From Hymenobacter translucens (GTDB lineage: Bacteria; Bacteroidota; Bacteroidia; Cytophagales; Hymenobacteraceae), in the NCBI RefSeq assembly GCF_020685205.1, contig NZ_JAJERB010000001.1:248001-312000 (forward strand): a stretch of 64,000 nt of DNA, given 5' to 3'. Positions 8,586 to 15,659 of the stretch are shown here, in pieces; position 1 is the first letter of the stretch, and each line of letters starts with the position of its first letter. The translations under genes were made by a program, and so were the position numbers. The notes under the pieces were generated by a model. It ran no database searches. It worked only from the letters and a program-made list of their open reading frames with translations, and was not told the origin of the DNA.

Positions 8586-9194
8586 ATGAACCTGCAGAAA
8601 CGCTCTACTGAAGAACTGATTTTGGAAGCGGCGCAAGCAGTGTTTCTGGAAAAGGGCCTGGCCGGGGCGCGCATGCAGGAAATTGCCGATCGCGCCGGCA
8701 TCAACAAAGCCCTGCTGCACTATTACTTCCGCAGCAAGGAGAAGCTCTCGGCGCTAATTATTGAGCGGGCCATCGGTGTGATACTGCCGCGCGTGATGGC
8801 TGTGCTGGACACCGACATGGAGTTGTTTGACAAAATCCGGCTCGTGGTAGACACCTACCTCACCTTCGTAAGCCGCAACAGCTTCCTGCCACTATTCATC
8901 ATAAACGAAGTGAACCGCAACCCGCAGTTTTTCTTCCGGACCGTGGTGGAGAAGGAGCGCACCCACCTCGACAAGTTTCGCCGGCAGGTGGAAGAAGCCG
9001 TGGCGCAGGGTCGTATTCACCCCATCAACCCCGCGCAACTGTTCATGAACGTCATGTCACTGGTTATCTTTCCTTTCCTGGGCAAGCCTATTATTCAGGT
9101 AGGGTTGGGGCTAAGCGACGAGGACTTCAAACGTGAGATGGAACACCGGCGAACCGAAGTGGCCGAATTTGTCATCCGGGCCATTCGGGCCTGA
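8586..9194 (+). CDS. TetR/AcrR family transcriptional regulator
   Basis: A 202-residue one-component regulator. The N-terminal helix-turn-helix covers about residues 6-52 (LEAAQAVFLEKGLAGARMQE, then INKALLHYYFRSKEKL). The remaining helices form the ligand-binding and dimer domain, whose inducer cannot be predicted. It is flanked by two matching palindromic sites, one overlapping its own promoter region and one between it and the small ORF at 9234. In related bacteria such regulators usually precede a TolC/HlyD/RND efflux operon. Here no such operon follows, only two short frames. Confidence 0.92.
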   Translation: MNLQKRSTEELILEAAQAVFLEKGLAGARMQEIADRAGINKALLHYYFRSKEKLSALIIERAIGVILPRVMAVLDTDMELFDKIRLVVDTYLTFVSRNSFLPLFIINEVNRNPQFFFRTVVEKERTHLDKFRRQVEEAVAQGRIHPINPAQLFMNVMSLVIFPFLGKPIIQVGLGLSDEDFKREMEHRRTEVAEFVIRAIRA

Positions 9195-9212
9195 TATTTT
9201 TTTGCTCGTCTA

Positions 9213-9228
9213 TTAACCAGGTAGTTAA
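9213..9228. promoter_or_regulatory. TetR operator-like site downstream of the regulator
   Basis: TTAACCAGGTAGTTAA matches the site at 8557 in both half-sites, with one base changed in the core. It lies 5 bases before the small ORF starting at 9234, so that ORF is the natural candidate for repression by the TetR protein. Confidence 0.6.
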
Positions 9229-9233
9229 ATCGC

Positions 9234-9410
9234 ATGGATAAGAAAAGAAAATGGGCTGCCTTCCTGCTTTGGATAGGTGGGCATGCTACGCTGGGGCAGC
9301 CCGCCGCGCTTCCCCAGACGCTGGCTAGGCTCAACGAGCAGCTGTACTGCGTGCTGCAGGCCAAATTCGATTGTTTCTTGACCCAAGCCACCCCAGCAGG
9401 GGTGCAATAA
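9234..9410 (+). CDS. Short exported ORF, possible TolC-type stub
   Basis: A 58-codon frame starting MDKKRKWAAFLLWIGGHATL. It has a basic N-terminus, a hydrophobic stretch and a plausible cleavage before GQPAALPQTLARLNEQL. The signal peptide followed by an LTLxxA-like segment resembles the first residues of TolC-type outer-membrane factors, which commonly follow this kind of TetR gene. The frame then ends after a cysteine-containing segment. It could be the remnant of a deleted efflux operon or a genuine small secreted protein. The operator-like site directly upstream favours controlled expression. Confidence 0.4.
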   Translation: MDKKRKWAAFLLWIGGHATLGQPAALPQTLARLNEQLYCVLQAKFDCFLTQATPAGVQ

Positions 9411-9424
9411 TCACTCTTCAACCT

Positions 9425-9640
9425 ATGGAATTTGTCATAGTCCTGCTGACCCCGATACTGTTCATGCCCATGATTACGGGCTATATGGCTCACGGAAACG
9501 GACGCTCCTTTTGGCGCTGGTTTGGCATTGGGTTCGCGCTGCCTTACGTCTCGCTTTTACTTATCACTTACGTCGTATACCGCGACCAGCGGAAGTCCCG
9601 GACTGCTCAACCCAATCCCTCCAAATCCAATTTGCCGTGA
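9425..9640 (+). CDS. Small two-helix membrane protein, hypothetical
   Basis: A 71-residue product starting MEFVIVLLTPILFMPMITGY. It has two predicted membrane helices (about residues 3-20 and 33-52), joined by a short loop HGNGRSFWRWFG and followed by a polar tail. The loop and second helix resemble small inner-membrane proteins found widely in Bacteroidota, but I cannot assign a function. It follows the short exported ORF by 14 bases and may share its control by the TetR protein. Confidence 0.5.
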   Translation: MEFVIVLLTPILFMPMITGYMAHGNGRSFWRWFGIGFALPYVSLLLITYVVYRDQRKSRTAQPNPSKSNLP

Positions 9641-9989
9641 ATGCTTTGCCTGCACCTACTGGCGAGTACATCGGCCTGCTAGCCAGTTGCCAGACCGAAT
9701 AACCTGCTTCGACGCGTCGGGCAACTTCACTACCTCGTTTAATTGAACTGATGCCCAAAGGCTTTTACAGAATTGTGTAAAGCCTTCTACTGTCCAGTCT
9801 GAGTTCAAAAAACTGGTTCACGAAATCAAAGTTCAATTAACCTAGTCCGGGATGCGTTTCGTGAACTCTCTCTTTTAGGTAGCCAATACCGGTAGGCGAA
9901 GGACGCGAAGGGTTGCAGCGTACCGGTACTTTCCGCCGGTTTCCGGGTTATCTTTGCAGCCCAAATCTGAACTTCCCCGACCTGCTGAT
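9641..9989. other. Gene-free stretch with overlapping inverted repeats
   Basis: This 349-base gap contains no credible coding region. It holds a perfect 11-base inverted repeat (TTAATTGAACT at 9739-9749, complement at 9830-9840). A local hairpin sits inside it (AAGGCTTTTACA at 9758-9769 pairing with 9776-9786, one bulge). A second inverted repeat overlaps it (GTTCACGAAA at 9816-9825, complement at 9857-9866). The last 40 bases carry the likely mrp promoter. Confidence 0.6.
9949..9956 (+). promoter_or_regulatory. Candidate -7 promoter element for mrp
   Basis: TATCTTTG is an exact TAnnTTTG match, 33 bases before the mrp ATG at 9990. No clear -33 box is visible. Confidence 0.5.
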
Positions 9990-11096
9990 ATGGCAACGAT
10001 AACCAAAGAAGACGTCCTCAAGGCCCTGAGCTACGTGCAGGAGCCCGACCTGGGTAAGGACCTCGTCACGCTCAACATGATTGAGGACGTAGTAATTGAG
10101 GGCCAGACCATCTCCTTCACCGTGGTGCTGACCACGCCCGCCTGCCCGCTCAAGCAGATGATTCACGATGCCTGCGAGCGGGCCATTCACACGATGGTGG
10201 ATGCCGACGCCAAGGTGGTAATCGTGATGACCTCGCGGGTGACCACGGCCCGGGCTGCCAACTCGGCCGTGCTCAACGGAGTCAAGAACATCATTGCCAT
10301 TGCCTCGGGCAAGGGCGGCGTGGGCAAAAGCACCGTGTCGGCCAACCTGGCGCTGGCCCTGGCCCGCAGCGGCGCAAAAGTAGGCTTGGTGGATGCCGAC
10401 ATCTCCGGCCCGTCGATGCCGACGATGTTTGGCGTGGAGGATGCCCGCCCCCACGTGTTCCAGCACACCGACGGCCGCAACCTGATTCAGCCGGTCGAGA
10501 AGTACGGCATCAAGCTGATGAGCATCGGCTTCCTGGCCCCCGGCGAAAATGCTATTGTGTGGCGGGGCCCGATGGCCTCGTCGGCCCTGAAGCAGTTTAT
10601 CACCGAGGTGGACTGGGGCGAGCTGGACTACCTGCTGCTCGATTTGCCGCCCGGCACCTCCGACATTCACCTCACCCTGGTGCAGACGGTGCCCGTAACG
10701 GGCGCCCTCATCGTGACCACGCCCCAGAAAGTGGCGCTGGCCGACGCGCAGAAGGGTTTGCAGATGTTCCGCCAGCCCCAGATCAACGTGCCGGTGCTGG
10801 GCATCGTGGAGAACATGGCCTGGTTTACGCCCGCCGAGCTGCCCGACAACAAGTACTTTATCTTCGGCCAGGGCGGGGGCCAGCTGCTGGCCGACAAGCA
10901 CCAGGTGCCGCTGCTGGGCCAGATTCCGCTGGTGCAGAGCATCCGCGAAAACGGCGACGAGGGCACGCCCGCCATCCTGCAGGAAGGCACCGCCGCCGCA
11001 GCCCTGTTCGAGCAGCTGGGCGAGGAGCTGGCCCGCCAGATTTCCATCCGCAACGCCGTCGCCCCCCGCACTCAGGTGGTGGAAATGAAGCGGTAG
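9990..11096 (+). CDS. mrp: Mrp/NBP35-type Fe-S cluster carrier ATPase
   Basis: A 368-residue protein of the ApbC/Mrp family, thought to carry and transfer Fe-S clusters to apoproteins. Residues 1-85 form a DUF59/MIP18-like domain with the typical TTPACPLK segment. The deviant Walker A loop SGKGGVGKS covers residues 106-114. DADISGPSMPTMFG and LPPGTSDIHL follow as switch regions. The C-terminal CxxC of some family members is replaced here by a WFTPAELPDNKYF segment. I chose ATG 9990 (MATITKEDVL), because an upstream TTG would add residues outside the family. The NifU-like gene follows, giving an Fe-S pair. Confidence 0.93.
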   Translation: MATITKEDVLKALSYVQEPDLGKDLVTLNMIEDVVIEGQTISFTVVLTTPACPLKQMIHDACERAIHTMVDADAKVVIVMTSRVTTARAANSAVLNGVKNIIAIASGKGGVGKSTVSANLALALARSGAKVGLVDADISGPSMPTMFGVEDARPHVFQHTDGRNLIQPVEKYGIKLMSIGFLAPGENAIVWRGPMASSALKQFITEVDWGELDYLLLDLPPGTSDIHLTLVQTVPVTGALIVTTPQKVALADAQKGLQMFRQPQINVPVLGIVENMAWFTPAELPDNKYFIFGQGGGQLLADKHQVPLLGQIPLVQSIRENGDEGTPAILQEGTAAAALFEQLGEELARQISIRNAVAPRTQVVEMKR

Positions 11097-11105
11097 GCTG
11101 ATTTT

Positions 11106-11187
11106 TAGTTGTTAGTTGTCGGTTGTCAGTTGTCAGAACGATACTAACAACTGACAACGGACAACGGACAACTAACAACTGACAACT
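11106..11187. repeat. Heptad-word palindromic element, GACAAC type
   Basis: The left arm repeats GTTGTTA, GTTGTCG, GTTGTCA, GTTGTCA. The centre is CAGAACGATACT. The right arm repeats 7-base words of the form (A/G)ACAAC(T/G) six times. It fills the gap between mrp and the NifU-like gene. Related copies lie at 50004 (inside valS) and 53089. Confidence 0.8.
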
Positions 11188-11227
11188 ATTCCCGAACTTC
11201 GCCAGACCATTGCCTGTTAACCCGACT

Positions 11228-11563
11228 ATGATACCTGTTGCCGCTATCGAAGAGCATCCGTTGTTTCCGCGCATCGAGCAGGCGCTGGACACTATCCGGC
11301 CCTACCTGATTGCCGACGGCGGCAACGTGCGCGTGCTGGGCATCACCGACGACATGGTACTGCAGCTCGAGCTGATGGGCGCCTGCGGCACCTGCCCGAT
11401 GTCGCCGATGACGCTGAAAGCCGGCGTGGAAGAGTCGGTGCGCAAGGCCGTGCCGGAAATCCGGGGTGTGGAAGCCACCAACGGCACGTCAATGGAGCTG
11501 CAGCCCGCCGGTCAGCCCGGCCACCCCCAGCCTCCTACCCCGGTCCGGACGCCGGCGGAATAA
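11228..11563 (+). CDS. NifU C-terminal domain Fe-S scaffold protein
   Basis: A 111-residue NifU-like domain protein. The core runs LDTIRPYLIADGGNVRV and MGACGTCPMS, with the cluster-binding CxxC at C53 and C56, then an MTLKAGVEESVRKAVPEI helix. It matches Nfu-type scaffolds that deliver 4Fe-4S clusters. The proline-rich C-terminal tail (about 20 residues) is likely disordered. The ATG at 11228 is preferred; a TTG at 11210 would add six residues. It follows mrp after a repeat-filled gap and is closed by a strong terminator. Confidence 0.92.
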   Translation: MIPVAAIEEHPLFPRIEQALDTIRPYLIADGGNVRVLGITDDMVLQLELMGACGTCPMSPMTLKAGVEESVRKAVPEIRGVEATNGTSMELQPAGQPGHPQPPTPVRTPAE

Positions 11564-11580
11564 CTGACCTGAACTTACTG

Positions 11581-11613
11581 AAGCCAGCTCCCAACCAGGG
11601 CTGGCTTTTTTTT
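11581..11613 (+). terminator. Rho-independent terminator after the NifU-like gene
   Basis: The stem AAGCCAGC pairs with GCTGGCTT around an 11-base loop and is followed by a run of eight T, 18 bases after the stop codon. Confidence 0.85.
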
Positions 11614-11750
11614 GTGCGTGAGCGTCCGCCCGGTCCGACCTGTTGCCGTCAGAGCAATTCTGGCTGAAAGGGCAGGAACCCAGGCTCTCAGAAACGGGGG
11701 TTTCCGGAATAGTGATCTTCAAACCGGGCGGACCGGGCGAGAGAGGCAGC

Positions 11751-12149
11751 TTACTTAATCTTTTGAATGCTCCCGAAGTAAGTAGCTTTTAACCTGCAGC
11801 TCAGCCAGTCGATTGGCACCGGGCTATTAATTCCATCCGCAGGAACTTCCTGCGGAATGATGGTGACTATCGTTCCTTTCCGGTAAACTGCAAAATCACA
11901 TAACGCCAGCACGCGTATTGTGTCGCCATTAACAGATTTAATTAGTGCAACTGAATAAGCGGGAAGCAGGCCGCATAAGAATTCAGCCGGCTCCGAAAAC
12001 ATAATGGTGCCTTTAAATGGCCTGCCCAATGCCTTGTATTGCCACTCTTTCTGGCAGCTCTGAAGCCTGACCCGTTGCTTCACACTTTGCCCCCAAGCAT
12101 GGGACAAGCTGAGCATGAATAAAATAGCAAAAAGAGTGAGTTTGCACAT
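11751..12149 (-). CDS. Secreted hypothetical protein
   Basis: A 132-residue product with a signal peptide (MCKLTLFAILFMLSLSHAWG). No family is recognised. The mature region is basic, with beta-strand-like alternation and two cysteines near residues 32 and 59. Base composition is clearly lower in GC than in the flanking genes, and the next gene shares this, which could indicate recent acquisition. It is convergent with the NifU-like gene. Confidence 0.55.
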   Translation of the reverse strand: MCKLTLFAILFMLSLSHAWGQSVKQRVRLQSCQKEWQYKALGRPFKGTIMFSEPAEFLCGLLPAYSVALIKSVNGDTIRVLALCDFAVYRKGTIVTIIPQEVPADGINSPVPIDWLSCRLKATYFGSIQKIK

Positions 12150-12194
12150 AAGTTTCTTTGTATCAGGACTGGTAACGACTGTAATAAGAATACT

Positions 12195-12593
12195 CTAACC
12201 GAGTTCGGGCCGGCTAGCATTTAACTGCTTACAAAGCACCGCCATTTCATTGACTTGCCTAACCAGTTCTTCATTTCCCTGAAGTTGGGTGACTCGGATG
12301 GCCGCGTTAAGCGCATACACATTGAAATGAGCGGCTAAGTCAGCTACAGTAGCATTTTCTACTTCCAGAAGCGCCAGCAGCTCGGTTTTCGGCCAGTAGT
12401 GCTGCCACCATGGCTTTACCACTTTCGGAGCTTTCAGCTTCAAAATCCACCTGGTTAGGAAAAAGGCGTTTCGGTTGACTTCAGCCAGGTAATACGCCCG
12501 CCGGGCTTTTGAAACCTGCTCCTGTTCCTTCTCCAGCTTCTCTATTGCAGCATTAACTTGGTCGAACTTCCGCTTAATCTGTTCTCTGAGCAT
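12195..12593 (-). CDS. Hypothetical alpha-helical protein
   Basis: A 132-residue protein starting MLREQIKRKFDQVNAAIEKL. The first 45 residues look like a coiled coil with heptad-spaced Leu, Val and Ile. Then come a short hydrophobic/aromatic segment (KPWWQHYWPKTELLALL) and further helices. It has no recognised family and no signal peptide. The reading frame stays open far upstream, but that part is antisense to fumarylacetoacetase, so I start at the ATG at 12593. Its GC content is lower than that of its neighbours, like the preceding gene, and the two may form a small acquired pair. Confidence 0.5.
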   Translation of the reverse strand: MLREQIKRKFDQVNAAIEKLEKEQEQVSKARRAYYLAEVNRNAFFLTRWILKLKAPKVVKPWWQHYWPKTELLALLEVENATVADLAAHFNVYALNAAIRVTQLQGNEELVRQVNEMAVLCKQLNASRPELG

Positions 12594-12776
12594 GGATTTA
12601 TGATGCCTACCTCTGAATTGCTGCTCCTCTCCCACCAGCCGCATTAGCTGGCGTACCCGGACAAGATAGCGGTTTAGGAAGCCTGTCCCGACCGAGTTGG
12701 CTCTAACTGCCGCAATGCCCACCATTTGGCCGGCGACGTTACCTTTGCCCGCCACCACTCCCCTACTTCTTTCCCT

Positions 12777-14060
12777 ATGCTCGCCGCCAACAACCCCGCC
12801 CTGCACTCCTGGATTGACATTGCTCCCACCAGCGACTTTCCGATTCAGAACCTGCCCTTTGGCGTGTTCGAGACGCCGGAGCGGGGCGCCCGCCTGGGCG
12901 TGGCCATCGGCGAGTACGTGCTCGATTTGTACGCGGTCAGCCAGCACGGCTTTTTCGAGGACCTCGACATTCCGACCCAGCCCAAGGTGTTCCGCCGGCG
13001 CAGCCTCAATGGCTTTATTGCCCTGGGCCGCCCCACGTGGCGGGCCGTGCGCCAGCGTGTATCGGAACTGCTGCGCCACGACAACCCCGCCCTGCGCGAC
13101 CATGAGGAAGCCATGCACGCCTGCCTGCTGCGGCAGTCGGAGGTGACGATGCTGCGGCCCGTGAAGCCAGGCAACTACACCGACTTCTACTCCAGCATCG
13201 AGCACGCCACCAACGTGGGCATCATGTTCCGCGACCCGGCCAATGCCCTACTGCCTAACTGGCGCCACATTCCCATCGGCTACCACGGCCGGGCCAGCTC
13301 CATCGTGGTATCGGGCACCGACATCCGCCGGCCCAACGGGCAGCGCAAGGCCCCCGACGCCGCGGCGCCGACCTTTGGCCCGAGCCAGCAGCTGGACTTC
13401 GAGCTGGAAGTGGCCTTTATCGGCGGGCGCAGCACCGAGTTGGGCCACCCCGTGCCGATTCAGCAGGCCGAGGACCACATCTTCGGGCTGGTCTTGTTCA
13501 ATGACTGGAGCGCCCGCGACATCCAAAGCTGGGAGTACGTGCCGCTGGGGCCCTTCCTGGGCAAGAGCTTCGGCAGCAGCATCTCACCCTGGGTTGTCAC
13601 GCTCGACGCGCTGGAGCCGTTCCGGGTAGCCGGGCCGGCGCAGGAGCCCGAGCCGCTGCTCTACCTGCGCCAGCTCGACCAGCACAACTTCGACATCAGC
13701 CTGGAAGTAGGCATCCAGCCCGCCGGTGGCCCCGAAACCATCGTGAGCCACTCCAACTTCAAGTTCATGTACTGGAGCATGGCCCAGCAGCTAACCCACC
13801 AGACCAGCAACGGCTGCAACCTGCAGGTCGGCGACGTGTATGCTTCCGGTACCATCAGCGGCAGCACCCCCGACTCCCTGGGCTCGATGCTGGAGCTGGC
13901 CTGGCGCGGCACCCGCCCCCTGCCCCTCTCCGACGGCTCGGAGCGTAAGTTCATCCAGGACGGCGACACCGTGACAATGCGCGGCCACGCCGAGCGCAAC
14001 GGCGTCCGCATCGGCTTCGGCGAGGTGCGCGGCACCGTGTTCCCGGCGTTGAATAGCTAA
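12777..14060 (+). CDS. fahA: Fumarylacetoacetase
   Basis: A 427-residue enzyme that hydrolyses 4-fumarylacetoacetate to fumarate and acetoacetate, the last step of tyrosine and phenylalanine breakdown. The N-terminal SH3-like domain covers about residues 1-115. The catalytic FAH domain has DFYSSIEHATNVG, GYHGRASSIVVSGT, the metal-binding LDFELEVAFIGG segment and DWSARDIQSWEYVPLGPFLG. Length fits the family (about 420). The ATG at 12777 is chosen over an upstream TTG frame. No other tyrosine catabolism genes lie in the window, so it appears as an isolated pathway gene here. Confidence 0.95.
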   Translation: MLAANNPALHSWIDIAPTSDFPIQNLPFGVFETPERGARLGVAIGEYVLDLYAVSQHGFFEDLDIPTQPKVFRRRSLNGFIALGRPTWRAVRQRVSELLRHDNPALRDHEEAMHACLLRQSEVTMLRPVKPGNYTDFYSSIEHATNVGIMFRDPANALLPNWRHIPIGYHGRASSIVVSGTDIRRPNGQRKAPDAAAPTFGPSQQLDFELEVAFIGGRSTELGHPVPIQQAEDHIFGLVLFNDWSARDIQSWEYVPLGPFLGKSFGSSISPWVVTLDALEPFRVAGPAQEPEPLLYLRQLDQHNFDISLEVGIQPAGGPETIVSHSNFKFMYWSMAQQLTHQTSNGCNLQVGDVYASGTISGSTPDSLGSMLELAWRGTRPLPLSDGSERKFIQDGDTVTMRGHAERNGVRIGFGEVRGTVFPALNS

Positions 14061-14100
14061 TGGCTGGTGGCGGTTGACTGTTGGCTTTTTTGTCGTTCTG
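14055..14100. repeat. Heptad-word fragment, GGCTG/GTTG type
   Basis: Directly after the fumarylacetoacetase stop the sequence runs through GGCTGGT, GGCGGTT, GACTGTT words and ends with GTCGTTCTG. That core is shared with the copies at 34267, 50033 and 53110. The right arm is not evident, so this is likely a partial element. Confidence 0.4.
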
Positions 14101-14125
14101 TCTTCCATTTCGCGCAACTAGATAG

Positions 14126-14246
14126 GTCGTCGTCCTGAGGCGAAGCCAAAGGACCCTAGCACCGAGGAATGCAAGCGGCTGAACGATACTCGTAACAACG
14201 ACTCGTGCTACCGTGATAAGGTCCTTCACTCTACTCAGGATGACGA
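14126..14246. repeat. Dispersed palindromic element, copy 2
   Basis: The ends GTCGTCCTGAG and CTCAGGATGACGA are inverted repeats. The interior has AGGACC, GAACGATACTCGTAACAACG and GATAAGGTCCTTC, matching the copy at 56280 closely and the one at 3920 more loosely. It lies between fumarylacetoacetase and the acyltransferase. A further half-element (TAGATCAGAAG to AGGATGACAATG) continues to about 14315 and includes the acyltransferase start codon. Confidence 0.75.
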
Positions 14247-14306
14247 TAAAAAAGGCTTGCTGCTAGATCAGAAGCTGGCCCTTCGCTTTGCTTCGCGCCG
14301 ATTAGG

Positions 14307-15359
14307 ATGACAATGATCAAAGAAGGCCAACCGCCGCCAACAGCTAATAGCCAGCAGCTATCAGCTAAATCACATTTACCGACTGTCGACGCGCTGCGGG
14401 GATTTGCGGCGCTGAGTGTGTGCGTGTTTCACTACACCAACGGCACGCTGCCCCGGATTCAGTTTCCGGGCCTGCTCGACACCTTTGTGTGGGGCTACTA
14501 TGGGGTGATGGTATTCTTCGTGCTGTCGGGCTTTATCATTCCCTATTCCCTGGCCCGGCGCAGCTACTCGGCCCGCTCGTTTGGCTCGTTTTTCGGAAAG
14601 CGCCTGCTACGCCTGGCTCCGCCGTCGTACGTGATTCTGCTTTTTACGCTGGGGCAGCTTTACGCGGCCGACCGGTGGCTGCACTCTCCCAACCACTACA
14701 CGGCCACGCTGAGCTGGGCCCGGGTGCTGCACAACTTCACCTACACCATTCCCTTCACCGGTTACAAGTGGCTGAACAACATCTATTGGACCCTGGCCGT
14801 GGAGTTTCAGTTTTACCTGCTGATCGGACTGCTGTTCCGGCCGCTGACGCGCAATAAGTACACGTTCCTGGTGGGCGGGGTGCTGCTCAACCTGGGCTAC
14901 TACCTGCCCTGGCTGCAGCCAGTGGGCTTCTTCCGCGAAAGCTCGGTGTTTCTGCTCGGGCTGGCCGTGTTCATGTACTACGAAGAAAAACTTGGCTCCC
15001 GGGAGCTGGCGCTGGCCTTGGTCGTGCTTACCGGCCTCAATTACGTGCAGCACGACGGGCAGACTGTCGTGTTCGGGCTGGGCACGGCCCTGGCTTTGCT
15101 GTTGCTGACCATTCGCCACCCGGCGGCGCTGTGGCTCGGGCGCATCTCCTACTCCCTCTACCTGACCCACATCCTAGTCGGCACCACGCTGGAAGTGGTA
15201 CTTGTGCGCCTGCTCGGCGGTACGCCCCTGGGCCACCCGCTCGTGCTGCTGGCTATCTGCCTGGGCAGCGCCCTGGGAGTGGCTTATCTGTTTTACCGGC
15301 TCGTGGAGCGGCCGTTTGTAAAACTGGCCAACTGCGTATTCCGACCCAGGGGCACCTGA
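14307..15359 (+). CDS. Acyltransferase family 3 (OafA/YrhL-like) membrane protein
   Basis: A 350-residue integral membrane O-acyltransferase with about ten hydrophobic helices. The signature VDALRGFAALSVCVFHY (about residues 27-43) contains the family's conserved Arg and His. The YWTLAVEFQFYLLIGLLF segment and the C-terminal RISYSLYLTHILVG motif are also typical. Such proteins acylate surface polysaccharides, lipid A sugars or peptidoglycan-linked glycans from a cytoplasmic acyl donor. The first 25 residues look repeat-derived: the ATG falls in the end of a palindromic element, and the following codons match AACAGCT heptad words. The real start could therefore differ slightly. Confidence 0.9.
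   Translation: MTMIKEGQPPPTANSQQLSAKSHLPTVDALRGFAALSVCVFHYTNGTLPRIQFPGLLDTFVWGYYGVMVFFVLSGFIIPYSLARRSYSARSFGSFFGKRLLRLAPPSYVILLFTLGQLYAADRWLHSPNHYTATLSWARVLHNFTYTIPFTGYKWLNNIYWTLAVEFQFYLLIGLLFRPLTRNKYTFLVGGVLLNLGYYLPWLQPVGFFRESSVFLLGLAVFMYYEEKLGSRELALALVVLTGLNYVQHDGQTVVFGLGTALALLLLTIRHPAALWLGRISYSLYLTHILVGTTLEVVLVRLLGGTPLGHPLVLLAICLGSALGVAYLFYRLVERPFVKLANCVFRPRGT
14335..14372. repeat. Heptad-word arm within the acyltransferase N-terminus
   Basis: The words AACAGCT, AATAGCC, AGCAGCT, ATCAGCT run in tandem with a 7-base period inside the reading frame. They encode a polar segment (TANSQQLSAKS) just before the conserved acyltransferase domain begins. Confidence 0.55.
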
Positions 15360-15659
15360 CCCGCCGGAACCTAGGCGCCGGCGCTGGCCTGCCGCCAGTG
15401 AAACCCACGATTTAGGGCAGCTCGGAGCAAAAAGTTCGGCTGCCTGCTCCGCTGACAGCCGGCAGGGCCGGGACGGAGCCGTATCCGCATAAATACTTAG
15501 TTCAAATCCGAATAAACACTTATTTACCTTGGGATAAACAGCCAGTCGGCAACCTTCGGAATAGGGGTCAGTAAGACTTGATTCCGATCCGCTGAGCTTT
15601 CTGATGCAGGTGCCTGGTATCGGGTTAGGGCACCTGTCCAACCAAAAACCAAGATTCCT
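15360..15659. other. Gene-free leader region of the alcohol dehydrogenase
   Basis: I see no coding region in these 300 bases. The stretch from about 15490 to 15535 is AT-rich compared with its surroundings and includes TTTACCTTGG, one mismatch from a TAnnTTTG promoter element. It probably holds the promoter and a 5' leader of roughly 120 bases for the dehydrogenase gene. No terminator hairpin is clear after the acyltransferase. Confidence 0.4.

Noticed and set aside
11106..11187. Possible CRISPR-like short repeats
   Set aside because: The 7-base words are contiguous, without spacers of constant length, and form inverted arms; no cas genes are present.
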